DNA of 61,996 nt, taken from the NCBI GenBank assembly GCA_019694465.1, contig JAIBBV010000016.1, forward strand, positions 1-61,996, given 5' to 3'. This stretch comes from Oligoflexia bacterium (GTDB lineage: Bacteria; Bdellovibrionota_C; UBA2361; JAFLCA01). The notes beneath the pieces are model-generated. The model was given only the letters and a program-made list of their open reading frames with translations. It searched no databases and was not told the origin of the DNA. The first letter of the stretch is position 1; the number at the start of each line of letters is the position of its first letter. Made by a program: the position numbers and the translations under genes. Shown piece by piece: positions 1-9,047 of this stretch.

Positions 1-239
1 TTTAATCTCAAGATATCTCATAAAATGAGAGCCCCCGGGCCGGGCTCGAACCCAATAAACAGGGCGAGCCCGAAGCTTTCATCGCGAAGCGAGGAGAGCG
101 TCGGGGAGCCATTTTAATCTCAAGATATCTCATAAAATGAGAGCCCCCGGGCCGGGCTCGAACCCAATAAACAGGGCGAGCCCGAAGCTTTCATCGCGAA
201 GCGAGGAGAGCGTCGGGGAGCCATTTTAATCTCAAGATA
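1..239. repeat. 112-bp tandem repeat, about 2.1 copies
   Basis: Copy 1 covers 1-112, copy 2 113-224 and a partial third begins at 225; the first two look identical. Each unit holds two hairpins. One is TCTCAT/ATGAGA (16-21 with 25-30). The other is CGGGCTCG/CGAGCCCG (41-48 with 65-72), extended by CCC/GGG inside. The window starts inside the array, so the true copy number is unknown. No open reading frame is supported here. Confidence 0.9.
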
Positions 240-262
240 GAGAGCCCCTTGGGGCTGGGATT

Positions 263-316
263 GGATTGCTCGCAAAGCAGAGCAATCCGCTTCATTTTGT
301 TACGCATTCTTAATAC
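263..316. repeat. Dispersed hairpin repeat (GTTACG family), copy 1
   Basis: GGATTGCTC (263-271) and GAGCAATCC (280-288) form a 9-bp stem. It is followed by TTCATTTTGTTACGCAT and TAATAC. Nearly the same tail recurs at 14889-14906, and a related folded unit sits at 60096-60170, so this is a small dispersed family in this genome. It lies just upstream of crcB. No sequence matching the fluoride (crcB) riboswitch core is visible. Confidence 0.6.
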
Positions 317-367
317 AATTAGTTGGAAAGGTGTGTTTTTGACGCTGCCTGGAGAGCTTTGGCCAGT

Positions 368-754
368 ATGCTTGAACTTGTGTTAGTTGGTTGTGGTGGC
401 TTTCTGGGCTCTATTTCGCGCTATCTTATGGGGGCATGGGTGATGGGGCGAGTTGAGGCTGCCGAGACTTTTCCGTATGGAACATTTGCTGTCAATTTAT
501 TGGGCTGTATTTTGGCGGGCATTTTTCTCGCTTTGCATGAGGCAAGCCTTGGGCAGTTTCGTAGTGAGGCGCGTTTACTGTGTCTAACTGGCTTTTTGGG
601 CGGTTTTACAACGCTTTCTGCCTTTGGGGTTGAGACTTTCTCTCTTATTCGGCGCGGCGACATCGGATTGGCTAGTGTGTATGTTGCTGTGACGGTCATA
701 GCGGCCATCTTGGCGACGGCGGCAGCGTTCTGGCTTTCTCGCCGCCTTATGTAA
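368..754 (+). CDS. crcB: Fluoride ion channel CrcB/FluC
   Basis: A 128-residue four-helix membrane protein that exports fluoride as a dual-topology dimer. Family signatures are plain: GGFLGSISRY near the N-terminus, GTFAVNLLGC around residue 38, and GFLGGFTTLSAFG around residue 77, which carries the Na+/fluoride-lining segment. The length is normal for the family. An in-frame TTG at 323 would add 15 residues, but ATG 368 places the N-terminus where CrcB proteins normally begin. It is a single gene, with no partner crcB in the window. Recognition is secure; the start is moderately sure. Confidence 0.95.
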   Translation: MLELVLVGCGGFLGSISRYLMGAWVMGRVEAAETFPYGTFAVNLLGCILAGIFLALHEASLGQFRSEARLLCLTGFLGGFTTLSAFGVETFSLIRRGDIGLASVYVAVTVIAAILATAAAFWLSRRLM

Positions 755-887
755 CCTGCTGAATATACTAGAATAAATGCCGTTTGCTGGGCCTATCTTT
801 GGGGTCCAATCTAATGCTCTCTAATACTGGTTTCCCCGCATAACTAATCTTGGAGTTAGTGTGACTTTTTAGGCAAGGGATCTCCTT

Positions 888-2717
888 ATGAGTATGTTTG
901 CAAAAGCTGGGCAAGCTATCGCAGCAGCAGCTGCTTTATCTGGTGCTGGAAGCGCCGAAACTTCTGTGCAGCAGGATGTGTTGGCAGCCCTAAATAGCAC
1001 GGCTGGAGTCACGGCGAGTGCAGCAGACATGCTGGCCGAGTTGCGTGCTAATGGGGAGCACCTGCAGTTTTCTCCTCAGGAGGCTGGTTCTAGGCCAAGC
1101 TCAAGTCCAGCGGGCCAAGATCCGGTTAAGCAGCAGGAAAAGCCCGCCGAGAAAAAGGCGGAAGGATCGACCCCGCAAGATGCAAAGGCGGAAGGGAAGG
1201 GGCAAGAAGCCAAGCCTCATTCATCTAGTGCGGCGGAACTTTTGCGTTCAGCCGGTGGCAAGAAGGCTGCGCCTGCAACGCAGCCTGCGGAGCCCGCTGG
1301 AGTGGAAACTGGCAAGGGACAAGGCGCTCCCGCAGGAGCTGCCCCAACTACAAAGCCTGCTGTTGATCCAGCTTCGCAGAATCAAGAACCTGGGAAGAAG
1401 CAAGAGCCAGCGCAGCAAGGGGCTGCTGGTCAAGTTGGCAAGCCAGCAGAGCAGGCTGGGTCCCAGGCTACTCAAGCTCAGGGTGGACCTGAGACCAAAC
1501 CGGCTTCGCAGCCAGTTGCCTTGCAGCCCAAGGCTGATCCTGCAGTTAAGTTTCTAAACATGACGCCTGAGGAGATTCAAAAGCTTTCACCGCAAGATTT
1601 GCAAAAGGCGATTGTTGAAGTTGAGACCGCGACCGCCGAGGCTCGAAAGCAGATTGAAGCTGCTAATGCTTCTATTGAGATTAAGCAGCGCATTATTGAA
1701 AAACTTGATGCTGGTCGTGTAGACCTTGGCGAGGGCAAGTACAGCTATGATCCCAAAGTGCAGAATGAGGCCTTGCGGGAGTTAAGTGCTGAGCTTGAGT
1801 CCAAGCGGCAGGAGCTCGCGCAGCGAGCCAAAGAATTAGATGAGCGCAAGCAGGCTCAGTCTCAGGCTCCAAGCACTGGTGTGCCGACACAGATTAGCGA
1901 GATGGCCCAGTCTATTAATAATGATAGAGAAGGCTTCAAGCGTGAAGTTGGTGAAACTGCTGCTGAGCTTGGGCGTCGCAGGGAGGAAATTCAACAAGGT
2001 TTCGCAAATGGCGTGCGCGATTTTAATCGCGAAAGTGGCATTATTGATGTGCGAAAGCTTTGGGCTAATGTGCCGGATCCTAATGATCCTAATAATCCGG
2101 TGCGCCAAATCCTAGATAAGGTGGTTGTTGATCCGAGTAAGAACCCAGCGCATGCCGCTGCAATTCAAGCTGCTATGCGTCCAGTAACGGTTGCAGAAAT
2201 TGACCAAATGGTGCGTGGTGATAAGCCGTTGCCATCTGTTGGTCCGACTGGTTCGCCTGAAGAGCTAGCGAGTCGTCTAATTAACTCGCTTGGCGATAAC
2301 ATGAATGCCAAGGCTGATAAGGCTGCAGCGGAAGAAGCAACTAAGGCTCAAGTGGCTGTGATAGAGTCAACTGTTCCCAAGGATGCGCGTGGGGCTATGG
2401 TTAGAACTTTGGCTGATAAAATTGGCCGTGACGCAGCTTCTTTGGTGCGCGAAGCAGAGCGTCTTGAGAAGGTTGAGAGAGGGCTAGGTAGCGGGGACCC
2501 AAATCAGCTTACTCCTTGGCAGGAGGGGGCCCTAAATAATGTGCGCACTATGCTTGAAATGCAGACCGAGGCCGGTAGAGCGGCGCGTGATGCCGCACGT
2601 CGAGAAGCTGAGCTTGGGCTAGAGCGGGGGCAGCAAAAGGGTGAGGCGTTGTTAAACGAAGCTCGCCGTAAGCGTGACGAAGGCCCATTAGGCGGCATTA
2701 TCAAGATTGGCGGATAA
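888..2717 (+). CDS. Large Ala/Gln/Pro-rich coiled-coil protein, unknown
   Basis: 609 residues, not recognised. ATG 888 follows CAAGGGA at 874-880. Residues ~55-220 are low-complexity and rich in Pro, Gln, Ala and Lys, probably disordered. Residues ~225-330 are a long charged helical stretch (EEIQKLSPQDLQKAI, then alternating acidic and basic heptads). The C-terminal third is helical with many Glu/Arg/Ala and ends in GPLGGIIKIGG. There is no signal peptide and no membrane segment. It could be a structural or polar-organising protein, but no function can be assigned. The gene stands alone between crcB and a secreted protein gene. Confidence 0.85.
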   Translation: MSMFAKAGQAIAAAAALSGAGSAETSVQQDVLAALNSTAGVTASAADMLAELRANGEHLQFSPQEAGSRPSSSPAGQDPVKQQEKPAEKKAEGSTPQDAKAEGKGQEAKPHSSSAAELLRSAGGKKAAPATQPAEPAGVETGKGQGAPAGAAPTTKPAVDPASQNQEPGKKQEPAQQGAAGQVGKPAEQAGSQATQAQGGPETKPASQPVALQPKADPAVKFLNMTPEEIQKLSPQDLQKAIVEVETATAEARKQIEAANASIEIKQRIIEKLDAGRVDLGEGKYSYDPKVQNEALRELSAELESKRQELAQRAKELDERKQAQSQAPSTGVPTQISEMAQSINNDREGFKREVGETAAELGRRREEIQQGFANGVRDFNRESGIIDVRKLWANVPDPNDPNNPVRQILDKVVVDPSKNPAHAAAIQAAMRPVTVAEIDQMVRGDKPLPSVGPTGSPEELASRLINSLGDNMNAKADKAAAEEATKAQVAVIESTVPKDARGAMVRTLADKIGRDAASLVREAERLEKVERGLGSGDPNQLTPWQEGALNNVRTMLEMQTEAGRAARDAARREAELGLERGQQKGEALLNEARRKRDEGPLGGIIKIGG

Positions 2718-2742
2718 CGCGCTTCGGAAATCTAGAACTTAT

Positions 2743-2798
2743 CTCATAAGTACATTATGAGGTGGGTTTTGGATTGCTGAGCCCGAAAGATCGGGCTC
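2743..2798. repeat. Two small hairpins related to the 112-bp repeat
   Basis: CTCATAA/TTATGAG (2743-2749 with 2755-2761) is followed by GAGCCCGA/TCGGGCTC (2779-2786 with 2791-2798, 4-nt loop). The same two-stem order, a CTCAT stem then a GGGCTCG stem, is found inside each 112-bp unit at 1-239. They sit downstream of the 888-2717 gene but no clear U-run follows, so terminator function is uncertain. Confidence 0.6.
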
Positions 2799-2939
2799 GC
2801 AACACGAAGCAGGCCTTGTCTTCAGGATTTATAACACCACTTCTAGTCTGTATTAGTGCCCGCGAGAGCGCACTGTTGCTCGCTGGGCGGCTATGTTACC
2901 CTTAATACCAGAATATTTTATTCTATAAATTTTCAGTTT

Positions 2940-3707
2940 ATGCAGCGAAACAGCCGCCTGGCCTTATTTGTCGCATTGTCGCTAATTTTGGGTCGTCCTT
3001 CCTATGCGATTCCGCCCAGTATGGACGAGGATAAGTCTATTACGGGAGAGATAAATATTGAGGATGTGGGTCCCAGGAAGGATTCGTTCTCAGCCACACA
3101 GGATAAGGCGATTGATTACTTTGATTCGCTACAAGAGACCATCGATAGCGTCGCGCATGGTCAATCTGTGGAATCAATCGGAGAGCTTAGTGATGGGATG
3201 CTTAGTTATTTAAATGCTGCTTATCTTTATTGCTCCGTAAATCTGGGTAAGTGCCCAATGATCTTGGATGCAATTTTGGAGATAGATTTGATTAACTCCC
3301 GTTCCAAGCGCGTTGCCGCCTGCCCTAACATGACCCGATTTTGGAAGGGCTGGGTGCAGGGCGATATGGAGAATCGTCATAAGTACATGGTCAAAACCGG
3401 TTTCTTAAAAGTGACCAGCGAATTTAATTCTAAAGAGCGCCCACGATATCTGAAATGTCAGGACACGATAGCCGAGGTGATAGGTGACAATCGCTCAGAT
3501 GCTAGCTTTTATGCCGAGCGCTATGGGAGTGAATCTTCCTATAACTTGGCAGCGGCAAAGGTTGCCAAGTTGTTGCGTGATATCAAGAAGGAAGTTCCAA
3601 ATGTCTTTGTAGCGGTTGGAGCTCGCCCAGCTATAGATGCCTCAGCTTCCTCTGGAAGCGGCAGTTCCGGCACGCAGTCCAATTCTGGGGCAAGGCGCGC
3701 ACGATAG
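2940..3707 (+). CDS. Exported protein of unknown function
   Basis: 255 residues beginning at ATG 2940 with a clear Sec signal peptide: MQRNSR, a hydrophobic core, then PSYA with likely cleavage before IPPSM. An upstream GTG would add 28 residues that break the signal peptide, so it was not chosen. The mature part has four to five cysteines (YCSVNLGKC, AACPN, LKCQD) spaced to form disulfides in the periplasm. The last 30 residues are Ser/Gly rich. I do not recognise the family. It is probably a periplasmic or outer-surface protein particular to this lineage. Confidence 0.8.
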   Translation: MQRNSRLALFVALSLILGRPSYAIPPSMDEDKSITGEINIEDVGPRKDSFSATQDKAIDYFDSLQETIDSVAHGQSVESIGELSDGMLSYLNAAYLYCSVNLGKCPMILDAILEIDLINSRSKRVAACPNMTRFWKGWVQGDMENRHKYMVKTGFLKVTSEFNSKERPRYLKCQDTIAEVIGDNRSDASFYAERYGSESSYNLAAAKVAKLLRDIKKEVPNVFVAVGARPAIDASASSGSGSSGTQSNSGARRAR

Positions 3708-3781
3708 GGCAGGCCTCTAGAGATAACTATCTAAGTTTACTATATTTTTACCATCGACTCCTGGAGCTACGTGGGGGGTTA

Positions 3782-3820
3782 AATTCCCCATAACCACAGA
3801 GAGGGGAATTCTGCCCTTTT
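3782..3820 (+). terminator. Possible terminator after the 2940-3707 gene
   Basis: AATTCCCC (3782-3789) pairs with GGGGAATT (3803-3810) across 13 nt and is followed by CTGCCCTTTT. It lies between two same-strand genes and could equally be a leader structure of the 3846 gene. Confidence 0.45.
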
Positions 3821-3845
3821 ATCGCAAGGAGCGACTAGTCTTGTA

Positions 3846-4946
3846 ATGGATCCGCAATTGCTCGTACCAAATCTGCCTGTGCCCTTGAGCCAGGAGCCAG
3901 CAGCGGGCACCCCGCTCGAGCCTGGTATTCCTTTAGCAGGCACCGCTGATCAAGATGTTCAACTTGCCATGTCGGCTCTTGCACGCTCTGTGCGTGGTCA
4001 GGTGGCTGATTACTCAACCAATCAGTTGTTCGCTATCGCTGCAGGGGCGACAGAGAGCCTAGATCCGAAGTCGCAACAGGCAGTGGCTGGGTCGATGCTA
4101 GAAGTTTCCAGCGCCATAAGTGAAGCGCGTGATATTACACTATCGGCTTTGACTGGCTCGGAGGTAACTGGCGCGAAGAGTATTCAAGACCTTTCTCCTG
4201 AGCAGCTGCGTGCCGCTAGTGAGAATGTTGGAAATATACTGCAATCAGCTTCCGATGAGCAGCTGTTGAAGCTCGTGGCTCAGTTAAATCTTGGTGAACA
4301 GAATGAGCCTCGCACGCGCGAGCAAGCCATAGAGCTGCTAAAGAACAGTGACATATTGAGTAAAAGCTTCTCCAACGGTGAAGTGGCGCTCACTTTAGCG
4401 GAGGTCTTACGGGACTCAGGTAAGTTGCCAGAAGTAGCGCGTGATGCTCTCGCTAAGTCAATTACAGAGGCGCGCCAAGCGCTTGAGCGATTAAAGGACA
4501 TTGTCGCACTTATCATCATGCGTGAGCTGCTTGCTCAAGCAGACGATAAAAGCTCGACGCGCCGGGAAGAGCAAGACACAAAGACATTGCCAATTTGGTT
4601 CCCCGAAACCAGCATGGATTACCGGCAGGTTCTTGAGGCTATTCTTGAAAATGAAAAGAATAAAGAACGTGAGCCGAAGAATCCTTGGGAAGAATATGCC
4701 AAGCAGGCCCTTGAGGAGCAGGACCGGCGGCTGCGCGAGTCAGCTGAGGACGAAGAGGAAGCGGTAACCGCTCACGACGAGTATAGACGCGCTGCACTGA
4801 AGGCTGCCATCGAGCAGACATTAAAAGCTAATCCTGGATTTGCAAACTCAATCGCTGGTATTTCCATACAGCAGCTTTCATTCCTAAGTGAAATTGGGAG
4901 ACCGACCCCAATCTTCATCGAAGCAGGTTATCAAAGTGATTTTTAA
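3846..4946 (+). CDS. Helical soluble protein, unknown
   Basis: 366 residues, not recognised. It opens with a Pro-rich stretch (LLVPNLPVPLSQEP) and then is almost wholly alpha-helical, with repeated Ala/Leu/Glu patterns. A charged segment lies at ~265-310 (ENEKNKEREPKNPWEEY). There is no signal peptide or transmembrane segment. AAGGAG at 3826-3831 is 14 nt from ATG 3846, a long spacing, so the start is not certain. In composition it resembles the 888-2717 product, and the two flank the secreted protein gene on the same strand; a shared role is only a guess. Confidence 0.8.
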   Translation: MDPQLLVPNLPVPLSQEPAAGTPLEPGIPLAGTADQDVQLAMSALARSVRGQVADYSTNQLFAIAAGATESLDPKSQQAVAGSMLEVSSAISEARDITLSALTGSEVTGAKSIQDLSPEQLRAASENVGNILQSASDEQLLKLVAQLNLGEQNEPRTREQAIELLKNSDILSKSFSNGEVALTLAEVLRDSGKLPEVARDALAKSITEARQALERLKDIVALIIMRELLAQADDKSSTRREEQDTKTLPIWFPETSMDYRQVLEAILENEKNKEREPKNPWEEYAKQALEEQDRRLRESAEDEEEAVTAHDEYRRAALKAAIEQTLKANPGFANSIAGISIQQLSFLSEIGRPTPIFIEAGYQSDF

Positions 4947-5083
4947 GTCTCGTGGCTAAACCTTGACCGGTGTTGCGAGTTGTAGGGGACTAGTCTCTTG
5001 GTCTGATGGACATCCCGCGTCGCAATGAGTAATTCTGATCAGCGTAAGTCGACGAAGCAAGCCACTTCTATCTGCAATACCAG

Positions 5084-5878
5084 CTAACTAGCCATGCTGC
5101 GAAGCATACGCGCTTCCTCAGCGCCAATCGGAGCGTCCAGCTCTAGTCGTCCCTGCAGAAGGGCAATTGCACGATCGGCATAGGCCAAAGCATCGACTAG
5201 CTCACGCGATGTAAATATGAGCGTGCGTTGCGATTCGCGTGCGTACTTGATGAGTAAATCCATAAATTTATCGGCGCTGACGCGATCGAGTGTGACCGTC
5301 GGGGCGTCAGCAAGTATAAGGCGAGGCTGCTGCATCATCACAGCAGCAAGTGCTACCTGCTGTGCCTCAAGTGGCGACAATGAGGAAACAGTGCGATCAA
5401 AAAGACTCGATCCAGCGGCATTTGTTAGACAGAGGCATGCTTCTTCACGCAGCGATTTTGAAAATTTACGCTTAAACCAAAATTTCAATTTCCCAAAGCG
5501 TTTGGAAGCTGAGTTTAGTACATACTCCAGGCATGAAATTTCGCCCTGTGGCTTGGAGTGCCCGTCTAGAAAGGCTAGCTGGCGTAGAGCACCTTCACGC
5601 TTACGCGCAGGCAGAGTCGCTAAATCTTGCCCAAATACAGTGACCTTGCCGGCATCCGGGGTAATTATTCCCGCGCAGCAACGCAGCAAGGTTGATTTTC
5701 CTGCGCTATCAGAGCCGATAAGTGCGACCGACTGGCCGACAGCTATATCAAACGAGACATCGTCGAGCGCGCGCTCAACGTTGCTGAAGTTTTTTGTGAG
5801 TTTTTCTACGCATACAGCGACAACGACAGAAGAAGTTCCCCCTGAATTCGCGGGGAATTCGTGTACCACAGCGACCAT
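5084..5878 (-). CDS. Degenerate ABC-transporter ATPase, PhnC-like
   Basis: 264 residues with the layout of the phosphonate-type ABC ATPase PhnC: LTKNF, ALDDVSF, Walker A GSDSAGKST, then a Walker B-like LILADAPTVTLD. Motifs needed for hydrolysis are altered. The signature LSGGQ is replaced by LSPLE. The catalytic Glu after Walker B is Ala (DAPT rather than DEPT). The Q-loop Gln is missing (LAFLDG). No His is found at the H-loop (TSRELVDALAYADR). Nucleotide binding may survive, since the Lys and Ser/Thr of Walker A are present. No permease or binding-protein gene is adjacent. It is probably a regulatory or non-transport ABC protein; a decaying gene is possible, but the frame is intact over full length. 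Confidence 0.85.
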   Translation of the reverse strand: MVAVVHEFPANSGGTSSVVVAVCVEKLTKNFSNVERALDDVSFDIAVGQSVALIGSDSAGKSTLLRCCAGIITPDAGKVTVFGQDLATLPARKREGALRQLAFLDGHSKPQGEISCLEYVLNSASKRFGKLKFWFKRKFSKSLREEACLCLTNAAGSSLFDRTVSSLSPLEAQQVALAAVMMQQPRLILADAPTVTLDRVSADKFMDLLIKYARESQRTLIFTSRELVDALAYADRAIALLQGRLELDAPIGAEEARMLRSMAS

Positions 5879-6052
5879 AAACCGTAACCTTTGAGAAGCG
5901 GGACTAGCTTCGATGTAACAGGGAGCAGCCGGAATTTTGCCCTAAGCTATATTCCCCGTCCAGAGGTGATCATTGACTCGAGGGCCCTGCATTAGCTAAT
6001 CGTATGCATACCCCAGACGCCAATCTTGGCACGGGCATTTTCAGAACACGGT

Positions 6053-7627
6053 ATGGATTTAACCCTAGCCCTACGCGCATACGCCAAGTTTCGTAATTCC
6101 CAATTGTCGAACCAGGATCCAGCCAGCACGCAATTGCGCCAACTGTTTTGGCTATTGCAGCGAGCGCGCCATACAAAAATTGGACGTGACTATAATTTTG
6201 AGACGATTGGCTCACTAGAAGAGTATCAGTCGCGGCTTCCCCTGAGGCGATATGAGGACTTTTGGGAGCATTATTGGAAGGCAAGTTTTCCAACGCTGGT
6301 TGATTGTACTTGGCCAGGTCTCGTCCCATATTTCTCATGGACCTCAGGCACGACCTCCGGCAAGCGGAAGTACATTCCATATTCTCGGGAGATGGGAGAC
6401 TCCTATAACAAGGCTGGCATCGATTTGCTGGTGCACCACGTTACCAATCGCCCCGATAGCAAGATATTTGGCGGAAAGTCATTCATGTTGGGGGGAACCA
6501 CTCGCATGGAAGACTTGGCACCGGGGGTAAAGCTGGGTGAGATTAGCGGAATTTCCGCTATACGATTGCCAAAATGGGCCGCGCGCTTCTTTTTCCCGCC
6601 GCGCAAGCTTAGCGATATTGGAGATTGGATCGAACGTACTCAAAAGATCGCCGAGGCTTCTGTTAGCCAAGATATTCGTATGTTAGGTGGCATGCCTAGC
6701 TGGCTCCTAATTTTCTTGGAAAAATTCAAGGACCGCTTTCCTGGCGAGGAGGGCCTAATTGGCAAGCTATATCCAAATTTAGAAATGTTTGTGCACGGAG
6801 GGGTAAAGTTTGACCCATATTTGAAGCAGTATCAGCGCTTGCTGCAGGGTACGCGGGCAGAATTGCGTGAAGTTTATCCGGCTAGTGAAGCCTTTATGGC
6901 CGTAGCTGATCGCGGCTATGGGGACGGGTTACGCATGGTTCTAGACAGCGGCGTATTTTACGAATTTGTCCCGGTTGAGGAGCTCGATAAACCTAATCCG
7001 AAGCGCTTCTGGATAGGCAATGTCGAGAAGGATGTTAATTACGCGATTGTTCTTACTACCTGTGCAGGTGCTTGGTCTTACATTATCGGTGATACTGTAC
7101 GCTTCGTTGACACGCAGACTCCACGTATTTTGGTCACCGGACGTACTACCTATTCGATGTCGGCGTTTGGCGAGCACTTAATTTATGAAGAAATTGAGAA
7201 GGCTATTGCCGCTGCTGCTGATACGGTTGGCCTTTCGGTGACGGATTACTCAATGGGCGTCAATGTAAAGGCTAAGGCAGGGGATTTGGGATCTCATCTT
7301 TTCTTGGTTGAGTTTGAGCGCGATTTAGAGAGCCAAGAAAAGCTCTTTAAGTTCCGCACTAAATTGGATGAAACGTTGGTTTCATTGAATGATGACTATG
7401 CAGATCATACCTCTCCTGGCTGTGGCGTGAATCCACCTGAGGTACGCGCTATTAGGAAAGGAACATTTGCCGACTGGATGGCCTCGCGTGGAAAGCTAGG
7501 CGATCAGCACAAAGTGCCGCGCATTATAAATGATAGAGAACTTTTTGGTGGCCTAGTTGGGTTCTGCGAGAACAAGAGTGCTGTTACTGCGACTGTTATA
7601 GCGCAGCCGCGCTCGCCTCGTGCGTAA
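6053..7627 (+). CDS. GH3-family acyl-acid-amido synthetase
   Basis: About 524 residues of the GH3 superfamily, ATP-dependent adenylating enzymes that join amino acids or amines to carboxylic acids. The P-loop-like motif SWTSGTTSGKRKYIP is at about residue 95, the YPASEAF segment (YxxSE motif) is mid-protein, and YIIGDTVRF (YxxGD) follows; all three are adenylation motifs. In plants GH3 conjugates auxin and jasmonate; the substrate of bacterial members is generally unknown. ATG 6053 is preferred over TTG 6026. It is divergent from the ABC ATPase gene and overlaps the convergent 7596-7844 gene by 32 nt. Confidence 0.92.
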   Translation: MDLTLALRAYAKFRNSQLSNQDPASTQLRQLFWLLQRARHTKIGRDYNFETIGSLEEYQSRLPLRRYEDFWEHYWKASFPTLVDCTWPGLVPYFSWTSGTTSGKRKYIPYSREMGDSYNKAGIDLLVHHVTNRPDSKIFGGKSFMLGGTTRMEDLAPGVKLGEISGISAIRLPKWAARFFFPPRKLSDIGDWIERTQKIAEASVSQDIRMLGGMPSWLLIFLEKFKDRFPGEEGLIGKLYPNLEMFVHGGVKFDPYLKQYQRLLQGTRAELREVYPASEAFMAVADRGYGDGLRMVLDSGVFYEFVPVEELDKPNPKRFWIGNVEKDVNYAIVLTTCAGAWSYIIGDTVRFVDTQTPRILVTGRTTYSMSAFGEHLIYEEIEKAIAAAADTVGLSVTDYSMGVNVKAKAGDLGSHLFLVEFERDLESQEKLFKFRTKLDETLVSLNDDYADHTSPGCGVNPPEVRAIRKGTFADWMASRGKLGDQHKVPRIINDRELFGGLVGFCENKSAVTATVIAQPRSPRA

Positions 7628-7844
7628 CGGCACCCAAAGCGGCGCCGACGTATAGAATTAAAGCGCCTTCAACGGCTGGGGAAGATTCAATAAGCTTGCT
7701 TAGGCTTTGACGATCCGCCGAGTGGTTGCGTACTATTCCCCAGCGTGGCTTAGCATCGCCCCACTTCCAGTCATACGCGACAAGTTCAATCCATTCGCCT
7801 TGGAAGGCTTCTTTGAGTTGGGACCAGGGAAGTCTGATATTCAT
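7596..7844 (-). CDS. Small conserved-looking protein, unknown
   Basis: 82 residues from ATG 7844. The N-terminal half (WSQLKEAFQGEWIELV, then YDWKWGD and WGIVRNHSADR) has the density of Trp and charged residues of a real small globular protein, and resembles small hypothetical proteins that I recall with a G-E-W-V-E-L core. Its last 10 codons overlap the end of the GH3 gene on the other strand. It has no signal peptide. Function unknown. Confidence 0.55.
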   Translation of the reverse strand: MNIRLPWSQLKEAFQGEWIELVAYDWKWGDAKPRWGIVRNHSADRQSLSKLIESSPAVEGALILYVGAALGAVTHEASAAAL

Positions 7845-7953
7845 AAGCGCTTATGTTGAAGGAATAAGGCCTAAAAGCCATCCTATTCTACAATAAAGTT
7901 GCAGCTTAGGGAAAGAAAAAGCTTGGGGGCGGCAGGACCTAGGACTTGCAGGG

Positions 7954-8859
7954 CTAGGCGGCTAAAGAGGCTGAAGGCACAACAAAATAGCGTCCCTTGC
8001 CGGAGCGGGATAGGCCTGGGTCTGCATCTCTGGCGACTCTAAATACTGGCTCGGTAGTGCGTTGTGGGCCACCCATTAGCTCCTCAGGTTGAGCAGTTGA
8101 GGTAGTTGCCTGAGCTAGCGCTGGAATCGAGCTTATGACCTCTGCCTTAGGAACGGCTACAGTTGCTAGGGTCGCCCCCGGTTTCTGGGTCTCTGCAATT
8201 GCGCCTGAAGGCCGATAGTCAAAGCGAGGTACAGAGTCTGATTCAGAAAGAGCCTTTGGCGTAGCGGGTATTGATACCATCCCATCTTGGTCTGCAGGCA
8301 CGTAAAGGCTTTCTGGAGTAGCAGGATTTGCAATCAAAGCAGAAGGTCGCGAAGTTCTTTCATCGCTAGCGCTTGGGGCAGGAGAGCTAGTCTTGGAGCC
8401 TGGTTCTGGCTTGGTCGAACCATCTGTAGCTTTGGCGCTGACCGGGGACTTCTCGGCATCTTCAGTTGCTCTAGTGGTCGCGGTGAACTGGCTAGTGTTT
8501 CTTTCAGCGACAGATCCATGCCTTGCCACCGCCATAAGGCGTGCCACGGTATCGCTAGTGTAGCCTTTGGAAGCGGCCATTTCGGCTGCTCTTGTGGCAT
8601 TTACCTCGCCTTTGGCATGTATATCTAGGCCACGTCCATTTACGGAGACGCCTTCGTTGGTGGTAGCTGTAACTACGATACTTGGATCAGTACTAGCTTC
8701 GCGTAGGGCGGCAAGGGCCTGTTGCTCAGCGGCGCGGTTAACGTGTGCATGAAATGATTCAGGGGTCAGCTCCTCGGGGCGTATCGCGACAGGCGACGAC
8801 TGCGTGGCTTCTGTTGAGCCAGAATTGGGATTTTGCGTCCGTGCTACTTCAGCATCCAT
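7954..8859 (-). CDS. Low-complexity protein of unknown function
   Basis: 301 residues from ATG 8859. After a Ser/Thr/Gln-rich start, a short structured-looking segment (LTPESFHAHVNRAAEQ to GYTSDTVARLMAVARHG, residues ~30-115) is followed by a long Pro/Ser/Thr/Ala-rich region that is probably disordered. The C-terminus is basic (GLSRSGKGRYFVVP). No signal peptide or membrane segment is seen and no family is recognised. The uninterrupted frame over 900 nt supports coding. No good ribosome binding site is visible before the start. Confidence 0.7.
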   Translation of the reverse strand: MDAEVARTQNPNSGSTEATQSSPVAIRPEELTPESFHAHVNRAAEQQALAALREASTDPSIVVTATTNEGVSVNGRGLDIHAKGEVNATRAAEMAASKGYTSDTVARLMAVARHGSVAERNTSQFTATTRATEDAEKSPVSAKATDGSTKPEPGSKTSSPAPSASDERTSRPSALIANPATPESLYVPADQDGMVSIPATPKALSESDSVPRFDYRPSGAIAETQKPGATLATVAVPKAEVISSIPALAQATTSTAQPEELMGGPQRTTEPVFRVARDADPGLSRSGKGRYFVVPSASLAA

Positions 8860-9047
8860 TAGAGTAACTACTAGGAGATATTAACCCTTATTGCGACTTT
8901 GATGAGGACACTCCAACCCTCCTTGTTGTTATGAAGGAACGTTACTTTATGGTTGCATAGTGAAGGACTAGAGCGCAGCTGCGTAATGCATTGATTATGT
9001 TGGTAAATTTGGCGTACTTGCCTCAGTAATCGCCCAAACTCATTTAA

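Noticed and set aside
1..239. CRISPR array
   Set aside because: The 112-bp unit is repeated head to tail with no unique spacers.
240..367. Fluoride riboswitch upstream of crcB
   Set aside because: The conserved crcB-motif core (GATG..G..TCGCC followed by the GCTGATGACTCCT region) is not visible; only dispersed-repeat hairpins are there.
1018..1557. Long +2 frame of 179 codons inside the 888-2717 gene
   Set aside because: It lies wholly within a low-complexity real gene and has the Arg/Leu-rich composition of an out-of-frame shadow.
5217..5894. 225-codon plus-strand frame opposite the ABC ATPase
   Set aside because: Ser/Arg-rich antisense shadow; the minus-strand frame has recognisable ABC motifs.
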